Source: an uncultured Oscillospiraceae bacterium
GTDB taxonomy: Bacteria; Bacillota; Clostridia; Oscillospirales; Oscillospiraceae
NCBI GenBank assembly: GCA_947626315.1
Contig: CANQRQ010000005.1
Coordinates: 1-64,000, forward strand
Length of the DNA stretch: 64,000 bases
Direction of reading: 5' to 3'
Under the pieces are notes generated by a model. It saw nothing but the letters and a program-made list of their open reading frames with translations, was not told where the DNA came from and searched no databases. Made by a program: the position numbers and the translations under genes. This document shows, one piece after another, positions 52,009 through 60,516 of the stretch. How positions within the stretch are numbered: the first letter of the stretch is position 1; every line of letters starts with the position of its first letter.

Positions 52009-54519
52009 TTACTTTTGCTCATTCACGTAGATGTTGACCCGGCTCTGGATCTGCTTGGCCACCTCTTCGGCGGTTTTCTGCCCCTTGAAGAAGGCTGAAA
52101 CCTCCCCGGTCGCCTGCTCGTCGTCACTGCCGAAGATGATCTCGATCACCTTATCGTCGGCCTCCATGGTCTTGGTGGTGTTCTCGATCAGGGCCATCAG
52201 CTGGTCGGCCTGCTCCTGGGTCATGGCGTAGATGTCATACTGGACATTGTTGCCGAAGCCCACGCTCATGTGGCTCTCCTCGATCTTCTCCCCGTTTTCG
52301 TCCAGGACATAGGCCCCGGTTTCATCCTGCCTGTAGTACGGGGTCATGGCCTCCTTCAGACCCTCGTTGAACAGCTTGATATTGACCGGATAGCCCCAGC
52401 CGCTGGCGTCCTCTGTCAGCAGGCCCCGGAGGAAGTCCCAGGCCGCCTCCTTATCGGCGCAGTTGGCGCTCATGCCGTAGCCGTCGCTTATCTGCATGGC
52501 GCTGCCGCAGCTTCCGTCCGAGGTGGGGAAGCCCACATAGGCCGCCGTCCCCTTGCCGCCAAAGTAAAAGTCATACTGCTGGAAGCCGGTATAGTCGGAG
52601 AGATAGACATCGGTGAGCAGCTGCTTTCCCTGGGAAATGCGGGCGTAATCCGAGTCCACCTCGTCGTCGTAGACGTCATAGTTAGCCTCGTCCTCGAACT
52701 GATTGGCAAAGTTCAGCATCTCGATAAAAGCCGGGCTGTCAAAGCTGCACTTCCCCGCCTCCCAGTCGATCAGGCGCTCCATTTCCACCGACAAGCAGGC
52801 TCTGAGAACCCCCGTCTTGGTCTGCCCAAATCCGAAGACTTCGCAGCCCTCGGGCATGGCGTCCAGGGCCTCCTGCACGTCCGCGTAGGTCCAGCCCATC
52901 CGGTCCCCCACGATCTGCTTGGGGCCCGCCACCGTCATGAGAGAGAAGGTGGAACTGACCTGATACAGCCCGCCGTTGGCCTCCATCGCCTGCAGCACGC
53001 TGGCAAACAGATCCTCCCGGCTCAGCTCCGGGTCGCTGTCCAGCCAGGGGTTCAGATCCTCCAGCAGGCCCTTACCGGCCAATTGCTGATAGGGCAGGCC
53101 GCTCAGATAGAGCAGATCCGGCATATTCCCCGCCAGCACCTCGGTGGTCAGCTTGGTGAGGCCGGCGCTATAGTCCTCGTCGGTGTTGTACTCGGAGTAG
53201 TCCTTCACGTCGATGCGGCAGTTTTCGTGGCCGCGGTTAAAGTCGATCACCATGTCCAGCATATCGGAGGACGGGTACAGGCAGGCCAGGCTCAGGTGGG
53301 TCTTCTCCGGAACCGATTCATAGGGCACCTGGGTCAGATAGGCGATCTCGTAGTCGACGGTCATCTGGCTGCCTCTGTTTCTGAAGTGGTTCACCAGGGC
53401 GCTGACGGTCCCATCGCTGCCCACATAGACATCATTCAGGCTTTCGCCGTTCACGTCGCAGCTCATCCAGTCCAGAATGAAGTCCGGCTCCTCCGCCCCC
53501 AGCTTATAGCCGTAGAGCTTCACGCCGCTGGTGTAGTACAGGTCATAGTCGCCGCTGCCCTGGATCGGGTCCCAGGCGTCATCCGGCAGCTCAAAGCTCT
53601 CGGAGAGCTTGCCGGTTTCGCCGTCGATCGCCCGGAGCTCCAGGCCGTTCATGCCGTAGCTGGTGGTGGCAACGCGGCCGTCCTTCAGGCGGAGCAGGCT
53701 GTTTACATAGCCGTCCAGGGTCGTTTGATAGGCCGTCTCCCCCTCCGGGGTGAAGGCGATCACGCCCCAGTTGCCGCTGCCGTCGCTGTAGCTCATGACC
53801 AGGTTGCCCTTTTCATCCGCCGCAATGCCGTCGCCGTTCAGATACATGCCCTCTTCCACGTTCAGAGGCGTGCTGCTGATCTCCGTGCCGTCGGCGTTCA
53901 GGAGCCGGAGCAGGTAGTCAGAATGGTTTACATAATAATTATAGTAGTCCTCGGAATACTCGTCCAGCCCCTCGGGCCCGTCATAGTAGGAGACATAGTC
54001 CTGCTGGAAGCACAGCAGGCGCCCGTCCTCCTGGGGTACCAGGGCGGCAATGTTGCTGAAGGAGTAAAAACCCTTCCGGTTCTCCGTGTTTTTCGGGGCC
54101 TCGGCTGCGCTGATGTTCAGCTTGGTCTTTTCCCCGTCGTAGCCGACGAAGAAATACTCATAAACCGGGCTGTCCGCAAGCGTGCTGTCCGCGCTCTCCT
54201 CTGCGGCAGCCTCTTCGGGCGCGGAGCTGTCCTCCTCGGGCGCGGCGGTATCCTCCGCCTCAGCGTCCGCCTCTCCGGCCTCCTCCTCGATGTAACGGAC
54301 ATTGTAGGCATAAAAGCCCTCGTCGGTAAAGCACAGAGGCCACATGGAATTGTTGTCCTCCATCTCCAGGGGCGTAAAGCTGGCCTGATAGACATACTCC
54401 GGCACAGGCGTTGCCTCCGCCTCCGGCTTCTCTTTTTCGCTCTGCTTGCCGCAGGCCGCCAGGCTGAAGAGCAGGGCCAGGCAGAGGACAGCGGCGAGAA
54501 TCTGCTGCAATCTTTTCAT
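52009..54519 (-). CDS. Large solute-binding lipoprotein with propeller-like N-terminal half (paralogue 2)
   Basis: The start ATG 54519 has AGGAGGT five bases upstream; 836 residues. Lipobox SLAAC, then an acidic low-complexity insert near 70-110. A repeat-rich half resembles paralogue 1 (YYDGPEGLDEYSEDY, KGNLVMSYSDGSGNWGVIAF, DGRVATTSYGMNG). A solute-binding half follows (MVIDFNRGHENCRIDVKDYS, EVLAGNMPDLLYLSGLPYQQ, CADKEAAWDFLRGL). The two genes lie in tandem with a terminator between, so each likely has its own promoter. No permease or ATPase accompanies them. Confidence 0.85.
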   Translation of the reverse strand: MKRLQQILAAVLCLALLFSLAACGKQSEKEKPEAEATPVPEYVYQASFTPLEMEDNNSMWPLCFTDEGFYAYNVRYIEEEAGEADAEAEDTAAPEEDSSAPEEAAAEESADSTLADSPVYEYFFVGYDGEKTKLNISAAEAPKNTENRKGFYSFSNIAALVPQEDGRLLCFQQDYVSYYDGPEGLDEYSEDYYNYYVNHSDYLLRLLNADGTEISSTPLNVEEGMYLNGDGIAADEKGNLVMSYSDGSGNWGVIAFTPEGETAYQTTLDGYVNSLLRLKDGRVATTSYGMNGLELRAIDGETGKLSESFELPDDAWDPIQGSGDYDLYYTSGVKLYGYKLGAEEPDFILDWMSCDVNGESLNDVYVGSDGTVSALVNHFRNRGSQMTVDYEIAYLTQVPYESVPEKTHLSLACLYPSSDMLDMVIDFNRGHENCRIDVKDYSEYNTDEDYSAGLTKLTTEVLAGNMPDLLYLSGLPYQQLAGKGLLEDLNPWLDSDPELSREDLFASVLQAMEANGGLYQVSSTFSLMTVAGPKQIVGDRMGWTYADVQEALDAMPEGCEVFGFGQTKTGVLRACLSVEMERLIDWEAGKCSFDSPAFIEMLNFANQFEDEANYDVYDDEVDSDYARISQGKQLLTDVYLSDYTGFQQYDFYFGGKGTAAYVGFPTSDGSCGSAMQISDGYGMSANCADKEAAWDFLRGLLTEDASGWGYPVNIKLFNEGLKEAMTPYYRQDETGAYVLDENGEKIEESHMSVGFGNNVQYDIYAMTQEQADQLMALIENTTKTMEADDKVIEIIFGSDDEQATGEVSAFFKGQKTAEEVAKQIQSRVNIYVNEQK

Positions 54520-54634
54520 AGGTACCTCCTGTTCCGGGAACATGGGATTCGCTTCTGGGATTATGTCAATCTATTGTAGCATAAGAGGCCCGGTATTTCT
54601 ACCGGACCTCCCTTGAAATTTTCTTAAATTTTTC

Positions 54635-56359
54635 TTAATTTTTCCGCAGACGCTCCGCCAGGGCGGCGTCCCCCTCCGCCAGCAGGGTGCGCTGCCCGGT
54701 GTAGATCACCATGCCCGGCAGGGCCCCGGAGGGCTTTCGCACCAGGCGGACCATGGTGCAGTCCACCGGGGTCTTGCCCCCCTCTCGAGCCTGGGAATAG
54801 TAGACCGCCAGGGCGGCCGCCTGTTCCAGACTCCGCTCCGGAGGCTCCAGACCATCGCAACGGAGGATCACATGGCTGCCGTGGACGCGCTGGGTATGGA
54901 GCCAGTAGTCCGTGCGGCGGGCGATTTTTAAGGTCAGCTCGTCGTTTTGCACGTTGCTTCGGCCCACCAGGACCTCCAGGCCGTCGTCCGTCACAAAGCG
55001 CAGCGGGGCCTGCGGCCGCACCCGGGCGTTTTTGCCGCCCTTGCGCTGCTTGACGACCCCGGTCGTCTCCAGCTCGGCCCGGATATCGGACAGGTCCTTT
55101 TCCGTCTCCGCCCGGCCGATCTCCTCCAGCACGCTGTTGAGATAGTCCAGCTCCTGCCGGTTTTTCTCCGTCAGCTCCGTCAAATGCAGCTTGGCCCCCT
55201 TGGTTTTCCGGTAGTCCTTGAAGAGGGCGGCGGCGTTCTGCTGGGGCGTTTTCAACGGGTCCAGGGGGATGGTGATCTCCGGGCAGTCCGGCTCATAGTA
55301 ATCCTGGCAGACCAGGCTCCGGTCCCCCCGCCTGATTCGGTACAGGTTGGCGGTGACAAGCTCCGCCTTCCGCCGGAGCTCCTCCAGCTTTTCCGTGCGC
55401 TTGAGCTCCTCCAGCTGGGCGGCCAGCTTCCGCTCCAGCCGGTCCCGGGCGGTTTTTACCGTGTGCTGCAGCTCCCGGCCCCGGCGGCGTCGCTGCTCCT
55501 GCCGATCCCGCTCCGAGTAGAACCGGTCCAGCAGGCGGGAAAAGCTCTCTTCCTCCCGGCAGGTCACGGCCGGGCCGTACTGGCCGATGGGCAGGAAGCT
55601 AAAATCAAAGGGCTGCCCCTCCCGGAGCAGCAGGCAGGGCCGGAACTCCCCGGCCGCCACCGTCTCCGCCAGAGCCTCCAGCTGCTGGGGCAGGGTCTCA
55701 TAGTCCCCGCCGCAGCGATAGGCCAGCTCCCGGCAGATCAGCGGGGACAGGCCGGAGAAATGCTCCAGCATCCATTTGTCAATAGGCACGCTCCTGTCCG
55801 CCGCCCGGACCAGCGCCTCCCGCCGCTCCGGCCCGGCGGAGAGGAAGGGCAGCTTGTCCTGCTCAGGCGGCAGGCGGTAGATCATCCCCGGCAGGAGCCG
55901 GCGCAGCGGGTCCCCGGCGAAGTCCGCCCGGCGGATGCAGTCGATGATTCGGCCGTCCTCCCCCACCAAAATCAGGTTGGAGCTGCGGCCGATCATCTCC
56001 AGCGCCAGGGTTTTCCGGGCGCTGAAGCCCAGCTCGTCCCGGCTGTCCAGATCAAAGAGCAGCAGGCGCTCCCCCTCCGGCTGCCGGACGGATAAAATCC
56101 GGGCGCCCAGCAGGTGCTTGCGCATGAGCATGCAGAACATGGGCGGCTCCGCCGGATTTTCAAAGGCGGCCTCCGTCACATGGGCCCTGGCGCTGCCCAC
56201 CCCGGCGGAGAGCAGCAGGCGCAGGTTCTCCCCCTTGGCGCGTAGGCCAAGGAGCAGCATGTCCCTCTCGGGCTGCTGCACCTTGTCGATCCGGCCGCCC
56301 TCCAGGCGGCTGTTCAGCTCGCCCCGGAGGGCGGAGATGGTGATGGCGTCCAGCGGCAT
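54635..56359 (-). CDS. rqcH: NFACT-family ribosome quality control protein RqcH
   Basis: RqcH binds stalled 50S-peptidyl-tRNA complexes and adds C-terminal Ala tails that mark nascent chains for decay. It was formerly called fibronectin-binding protein. NFACT-N is at about 1-180 (DAITISALRGELNSRLEGGR, FCMLMRKHLLGARI), then helix-hairpin-helix and a long coiled coil (about 260-400). NFACT-R near 450-550 has SNVQNDELTLKIARRTDYWL, then HTQRVHGSHVIL. Length 574 aa is normal. A hairpin of modest strength follows at 54589-54613. Confidence 0.95.
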   Translation of the reverse strand: MPLDAITISALRGELNSRLEGGRIDKVQQPERDMLLLGLRAKGENLRLLLSAGVGSARAHVTEAAFENPAEPPMFCMLMRKHLLGARILSVRQPEGERLLLFDLDSRDELGFSARKTLALEMIGRSSNLILVGEDGRIIDCIRRADFAGDPLRRLLPGMIYRLPPEQDKLPFLSAGPERREALVRAADRSVPIDKWMLEHFSGLSPLICRELAYRCGGDYETLPQQLEALAETVAAGEFRPCLLLREGQPFDFSFLPIGQYGPAVTCREEESFSRLLDRFYSERDRQEQRRRRGRELQHTVKTARDRLERKLAAQLEELKRTEKLEELRRKAELVTANLYRIRRGDRSLVCQDYYEPDCPEITIPLDPLKTPQQNAAALFKDYRKTKGAKLHLTELTEKNRQELDYLNSVLEEIGRAETEKDLSDIRAELETTGVVKQRKGGKNARVRPQAPLRFVTDDGLEVLVGRSNVQNDELTLKIARRTDYWLHTQRVHGSHVILRCDGLEPPERSLEQAAALAVYYSQAREGGKTPVDCTMVRLVRKPSGALPGMVIYTGQRTLLAEGDAALAERLRKN

Positions 56360-56370
56360 GGTCTCCTCCG

Positions 56371-56769
56371 TCAGCTTTCCGCCGCCGCGGAAAACAGTTC
56401 TCCGATCCTCTCCAGCTTTCCCTGGAGATAGAGCCAGCCGAAGAGCACCTCCAGGCCCGTGGCCGCGTGGTACTCCGCCGGCTCCGCCCCGTGGGGCACG
56501 GCGTGCACCTTCGCGTTCCGGCCCCTGCGGTAGATCTCCCGCTCCTCGTCCCGCAGCAGGGGCAGCAGCCGATCCGCCGCCCGGGCCTGGGCCGGGGCCT
56601 TCACATAGGACACGGTCAGCCGGTGCAGCTCCCCCACGGCGGAGTGGCCCTGGCGGCAGAGCATGGTCCGGGTAAGCAGCTCGTACACCGCGTCCCCCAC
56701 ATGGGCCAGGCCCAGAAGGCTGATTTTATTGATTTCCTGCAGGCTCATTTCAGGGTGAAAGCATTCCAT
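56371..56769 (-). CDS. mrnC: Mini-ribonuclease 3
   Basis: A 132-residue RNase III-fold enzyme without a double-stranded-RNA-binding domain. It matures 23S rRNA ends in Firmicutes. The signature LAHVGDAVYELLTR lies near residue 20 with its catalytic Asp, and GLEVLFGWLYLQGK near 108 holds the second acidic set. Length matches MrnC. It lies 11 bp before the rqcH start on the same strand. Confidence 0.94.
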   Translation of the reverse strand: MECFHPEMSLQEINKISLLGLAHVGDAVYELLTRTMLCRQGHSAVGELHRLTVSYVKAPAQARAADRLLPLLRDEEREIYRRGRNAKVHAVPHGAEPAEYHAATGLEVLFGWLYLQGKLERIGELFSAAAES

Positions 56770-56780
56770 CTTCTCACGCG

Positions 56781-56806
56781 CAAAAGGGCCGGAACAGGCC
56801 CTTTTG
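56781..56806 (-). terminator. Terminator after the FtsK gene
   Basis: Stem AAAAGGGCC / GGCCCTTTT with a six-base loop between the FtsK stop and mrnC. Confidence 0.7.
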
Positions 56807-56813
56807 TCCTTGT

Positions 56814-59534
56814 CTATTCTTCAAAATCAAAATCGTCGTTCTCGTTCATCTCGGCCGCGATGGTCATGTCGCCGCCGTCCTCCGTCAGGCCCAGCTGGAC
56901 CTGGAGCTCGTGCCAGCCCTGCCGGTCGATCACCACCGCCCGGGGTTTGGCCCCCTCATAGGGGCCCACCACGCCCAGCTCCTCCATCTGGTCCACGATC
57001 CGGGCGGCCCGGGAGTAGCCCAGCTTGATCCGCCGCTGGAGCATGGAGACGGAGCAGGAGCCCAGCTCCAGCACCACCTCCACCGCCTGGGGCAGCATCT
57101 CGTCATAGCCTCCGGCGGCGCTCTCCTCCTCCTTGGCGCTCTTGCCGCTGTCGGAAGAGGACTTGTCCTGGGCGGCCTTGTTCATGTATTCCTCGATCTC
57201 GCTGTTCTGCTGGGCGCCGCCGGTGTGCTCCTTGATGAAGCTGATCACATTCTCCCGCTCCTCGTCGGAGACAAAGGCGCCCTGGATCCGGGTGGGCTTG
57301 CCGCTGCCCACCGGGGAGAACAGCATGTCCCCCATGCCCACCAGCTTCTCCGCGCCGGTCTGGTCCAGGATGATCCGGCTCTCCAGCGAGGAGGAGACGG
57401 CAAAGGCGATCCGGGAGGGAATGTTGGCCTTCATCAGTCCGGTGATCACGTCCGCTGAGGGGCGCTGAGTGGCGATCACCAGATGCATCCCCGCGGCGCG
57501 GCCCATCTGAGCCACCCGGCAGATGCTCTCCTCCACTTCCTTGGAAGCCACCAGCATCAGATCCGCCAGCTCGTCAATGACAATGACCACCTGGGGCAGG
57601 GTCTGCTCCCCGTTGGCCGCGCAGTGCCGGTTATAGGTCTCCAGGTCCCGGACGCCGATCTCGGAGAACAGGCGGTAGCGCTTGAGCATCTCCACCACAG
57701 ACCACTGGAGCGCGCCGGCGGCCTTTTTCGGGTCCGTCACCACCGGGACATACAGATGGGGGATGCCGTTGTAGATGCCCAGCTCCACCATCTTGGGGTC
57801 GATCATGATCAGCCGCACCTCGTCCGGCCGGGCCTTGTACAGCAGGCTCAGGATCAGGGAGTTCATGCACACGGACTTGCCGGAGCCGGTGGTGCCGGCA
57901 ATCAGCATATGGGGCAGCTTCGCGATGTTGCCCACCACCGCCTCGCCGCTGATGTCCTTGCCCACGGCAAAGCTCAGCTTGGACTTGGCGTTGGCGAACT
58001 TGGGCGTTTCGATGATATCCCGCAGCAGCACCGGGCTGGTGATCTTGTTGGGCACCTCAATGCCCACGGTGGAGATCTTGTCCGGGATCGGGGCGATCCG
58101 CACATTCACCACGCCCAGGGCCAGGGCCAGGTCCCCGGCCAGATTGGTCACTCGGGCCAGCTTCACCCCCTGGTCCAGCTCGATGTCATAGCGGGTGACG
58201 GTGGGCCCCCGGATAACGCCCACGATGGCGGCGCTGATCCCAAAGCTGCGGATAGCCCCCTCCAGTCGCTCCCGGTTCAGCAGGATCTCCTCCCGGGCGT
58301 CCACGGAGGCCCCGCTGCCGCCTTTAAGCAGCTCCAGCGGCGGGAACTGATAGTCCGGCTGCTCCGGGCTGCTCTGCACGGCGTCCTCCACTGCCTTGGT
58401 CTCCGCCGCCAGTTCCTCCCGGCTGAGCTTTTTGCTCTTGGGCGGGTCAGAAATCTCGGCGGCCACGGGCACAACCGGCTTCTTGCCCATCTTGGACGGG
58501 ACCGGGTACTCCAAAAAGCCGTCGCCCACGTCCACGCCCGCCATTTTGGCCGCGTCGTCAACCGGCAGCGGCTCCACCTTGGCCGTAGGCTCCGCCGCGG
58601 CCGGCTTCCGGCGGACCTTGGCCCTGGCCCGGGGGCCGGGCTCCGGGGCGTAGGGCTCGGTGTTCTGATAGCCGCTGTCCATCACGGGCAGCAGTTCCTC
58701 CTCGTCCCCCAGGGGCAGGTCCATCTGGAAGGCCGAGCGGTTGATCCGCTCCACCTTTACCGGGTCCTTTTTCTTTGTCTCCTTTTCCGGTGCCTTCGGC
58801 CCGCCCTTCAGGAAGGACGGAACAGAAGTTCCGCTCCGCTCCTCCTCCGGCTCCTCGTACAGAGCCGGGTCATAGGGCTGGGGCTTGTAGTCCCGGGCCT
58901 TGCTCAGCAGCGCCAGCGGGCTGACGTTGAAGCCGATCACAATAAACAGGCAGATGGTGACCAACAGCACCGGCAGCGCCCCGTAAACGCTCAGGGCCAG
59001 CTCCAATCCCACGGCCAGAAGCCCGCCCAGGGTGCCGCCGCTCTTGAAGAGCACCCCTTCCGCATAGTAATCCCCCGCTGTGAGGATCAGGTCAAAATCC
59101 CCCTCAGGCGGCTGGCAGCTGAGCAGATGGATCACCGCCGCCAGCAGCACCGGCAGCAGCAGCACCACCGTGACCCGCAGCGTCACCGGCTTTCCCCCGT
59201 GGAAAAACAGGATCACCGCCGCGATGATAAACACCGGCGCAGACACCCAATAGCCCCAGCCGGTCAAGCCGGACAGAAATTCCCGGAAGAAGGCGATAAA
59301 GCTGCCGTCCACGTTGAAATAGCTGATGACGATAAAGCAGCCCAGCAGCAGGAGAACCACCCCCGTCACCTCCCGCCGGATCGGCGGCGCCGGAGGGGGC
59401 GGCGGCGGGACATTCTCCGCCTGTCTCTTTTTGGAAGCGGCCTTGGCGCTCTCGCCCTTCTTGCCGGAGCTGGAGCCGCTTTTCTTTTTGCTGTCTTTTC
59501 CGGCGGGGGCCGGAGAAGCTTTGCTCTTTGCCAT
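56814..59534 (-). CDS. ftsK: DNA translocase FtsK/SpoIIIE
   Basis: A 906-residue septal DNA pump that moves chromosome into the daughter cell or forespore. A basic Lys/Ser-rich N-terminus comes before about five membrane helices (50-215), then a charged linker (to about 400) and the RecA-like motor with Walker A GTTGSGKSVCMNSL near 560 and Walker B VIVIDELADLM near 650. The gamma winged helix SVSMLQRRIKLGYSRAARIV near 840 reads KOPS/SRS sequences. Length is within the family range. Confidence 0.95.
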   Translation of the reverse strand: MAKSKASPAPAGKDSKKKSGSSSGKKGESAKAASKKRQAENVPPPPPPAPPIRREVTGVVLLLLGCFIVISYFNVDGSFIAFFREFLSGLTGWGYWVSAPVFIIAAVILFFHGGKPVTLRVTVVLLLPVLLAAVIHLLSCQPPEGDFDLILTAGDYYAEGVLFKSGGTLGGLLAVGLELALSVYGALPVLLVTICLFIVIGFNVSPLALLSKARDYKPQPYDPALYEEPEEERSGTSVPSFLKGGPKAPEKETKKKDPVKVERINRSAFQMDLPLGDEEELLPVMDSGYQNTEPYAPEPGPRARAKVRRKPAAAEPTAKVEPLPVDDAAKMAGVDVGDGFLEYPVPSKMGKKPVVPVAAEISDPPKSKKLSREELAAETKAVEDAVQSSPEQPDYQFPPLELLKGGSGASVDAREEILLNRERLEGAIRSFGISAAIVGVIRGPTVTRYDIELDQGVKLARVTNLAGDLALALGVVNVRIAPIPDKISTVGIEVPNKITSPVLLRDIIETPKFANAKSKLSFAVGKDISGEAVVGNIAKLPHMLIAGTTGSGKSVCMNSLILSLLYKARPDEVRLIMIDPKMVELGIYNGIPHLYVPVVTDPKKAAGALQWSVVEMLKRYRLFSEIGVRDLETYNRHCAANGEQTLPQVVIVIDELADLMLVASKEVEESICRVAQMGRAAGMHLVIATQRPSADVITGLMKANIPSRIAFAVSSSLESRIILDQTGAEKLVGMGDMLFSPVGSGKPTRIQGAFVSDEERENVISFIKEHTGGAQQNSEIEEYMNKAAQDKSSSDSGKSAKEEESAAGGYDEMLPQAVEVVLELGSCSVSMLQRRIKLGYSRAARIVDQMEELGVVGPYEGAKPRAVVIDRQGWHELQVQLGLTEDGGDMTIAAEMNENDDFDFEE

Positions 59535-59585
59535 TGATCAAGCGTCCTTTCGTAACTGTTTTCTGACAGGGGATTTTTTCTCCCT

Positions 59586-60425
59586 TCAGAAAATGATGCT
59601 CAGGATGATGGACAGCACGCCCACCACCCAGCAATAGTAGGCGAAGCCGCCGAAGCGGCCCTTGCTGGCGATGGATTTCAGCAGGCTGATGGAGGCGATC
59701 CCGGCCACCATGGCCACCGCCGTGCCCACCAGATAGGCGGGCACGCAGGACCAGTCAATGCCGGACTGGACCGCGTCCACCAGGCTAAGGATGTTGGCCC
59801 CCAGCACCGCCGGGATGGACATGAGAAAGGCGAATTTCACGGCGAAATCCCGCCGCAGCCCGGTGGCCAGGCCCGCGGTGATGGTGGTCCCGGAGCGGGA
59901 CAGGCCCGGCACCGTGGCCACACACTGGCACAGGCCGATAATCAGCGCGTCCAGCACCGTCATGCTGCCGCCGGTCTTCCGGCCGGGGGTCATCCGGTCG
60001 GACACGTAGAGCATGCAGCCGGTGAGGACCAGCGCGATCCCGATAAAGAAGTTGTTCCCGTACAGGGTCTCCAGCAGGTCGTTGACCGGCAGGATCAAAA
60101 ACAGGGGCAGCGTGGCCACGCAGATCATGAAAAACAGCCTGGCCGCCGGATACCGCTCCTGCCGCTGGCCGGCCATGGGCCCCAGATTGATGAAGCCCAG
60201 CACCTCAAAGAACATCTGCCGGATGTCCTCCCAGTAGACGATGCAGATGGAAAACAGCGTCCCCAGGTGGAGCAGCACGTCAAAGAACAGGTGCCCGTCC
60301 TCCAGGCTTGTCATGCTGAACAGATTGTTGAGGATCGACAGATGGCCGGAACTGGACACAGGCAGGAACTCCGTCACGCCCTGCACCAAACCCAGCAGTA
60401 CCGCGTTCCATATCGTCATTGCCAT
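59586..60425 (-). CDS. uppP: Undecaprenyl-diphosphatase UppP (BacA)
   Basis: A 279-residue membrane enzyme that recycles undecaprenyl pyrophosphate for wall synthesis and gives bacitracin resistance. Motif 1 GLVQGVTEFLPVSSSGHLSI is near residue 12 and motif 2 VPGLSRSGTTITAGLATGL near 168. About eight helices. Length is normal. It is upstream of ftsK on the minus strand. Confidence 0.96.
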   Translation of the reverse strand: MAMTIWNAVLLGLVQGVTEFLPVSSSGHLSILNNLFSMTSLEDGHLFFDVLLHLGTLFSICIVYWEDIRQMFFEVLGFINLGPMAGQRQERYPAARLFFMICVATLPLFLILPVNDLLETLYGNNFFIGIALVLTGCMLYVSDRMTPGRKTGGSMTVLDALIIGLCQCVATVPGLSRSGTTITAGLATGLRRDFAVKFAFLMSIPAVLGANILSLVDAVQSGIDWSCVPAYLVGTAVAMVAGIASISLLKSIASKGRFGGFAYYCWVVGVLSIILSIIF

Positions 60426-60471
60426 ACACTCCCACTTTAATCATGACAGTTATTTTAACACAAGTCTATGA

Positions 60472-60510
60472 CAAAAACAAGCCCGGCAGAACAGCCTCTG
60501 CCGGGCTTGT
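60472..60510 (-). terminator. Terminator of solute-binding paralogue 3
   Basis: Stem ACAAGCCCGGCAGA / TCTGCCGGGCTTGT with a six-base loop; TTTTTG follows on the minus strand. Confidence 0.85.
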
Positions 60511-60516
60511 GTGCGC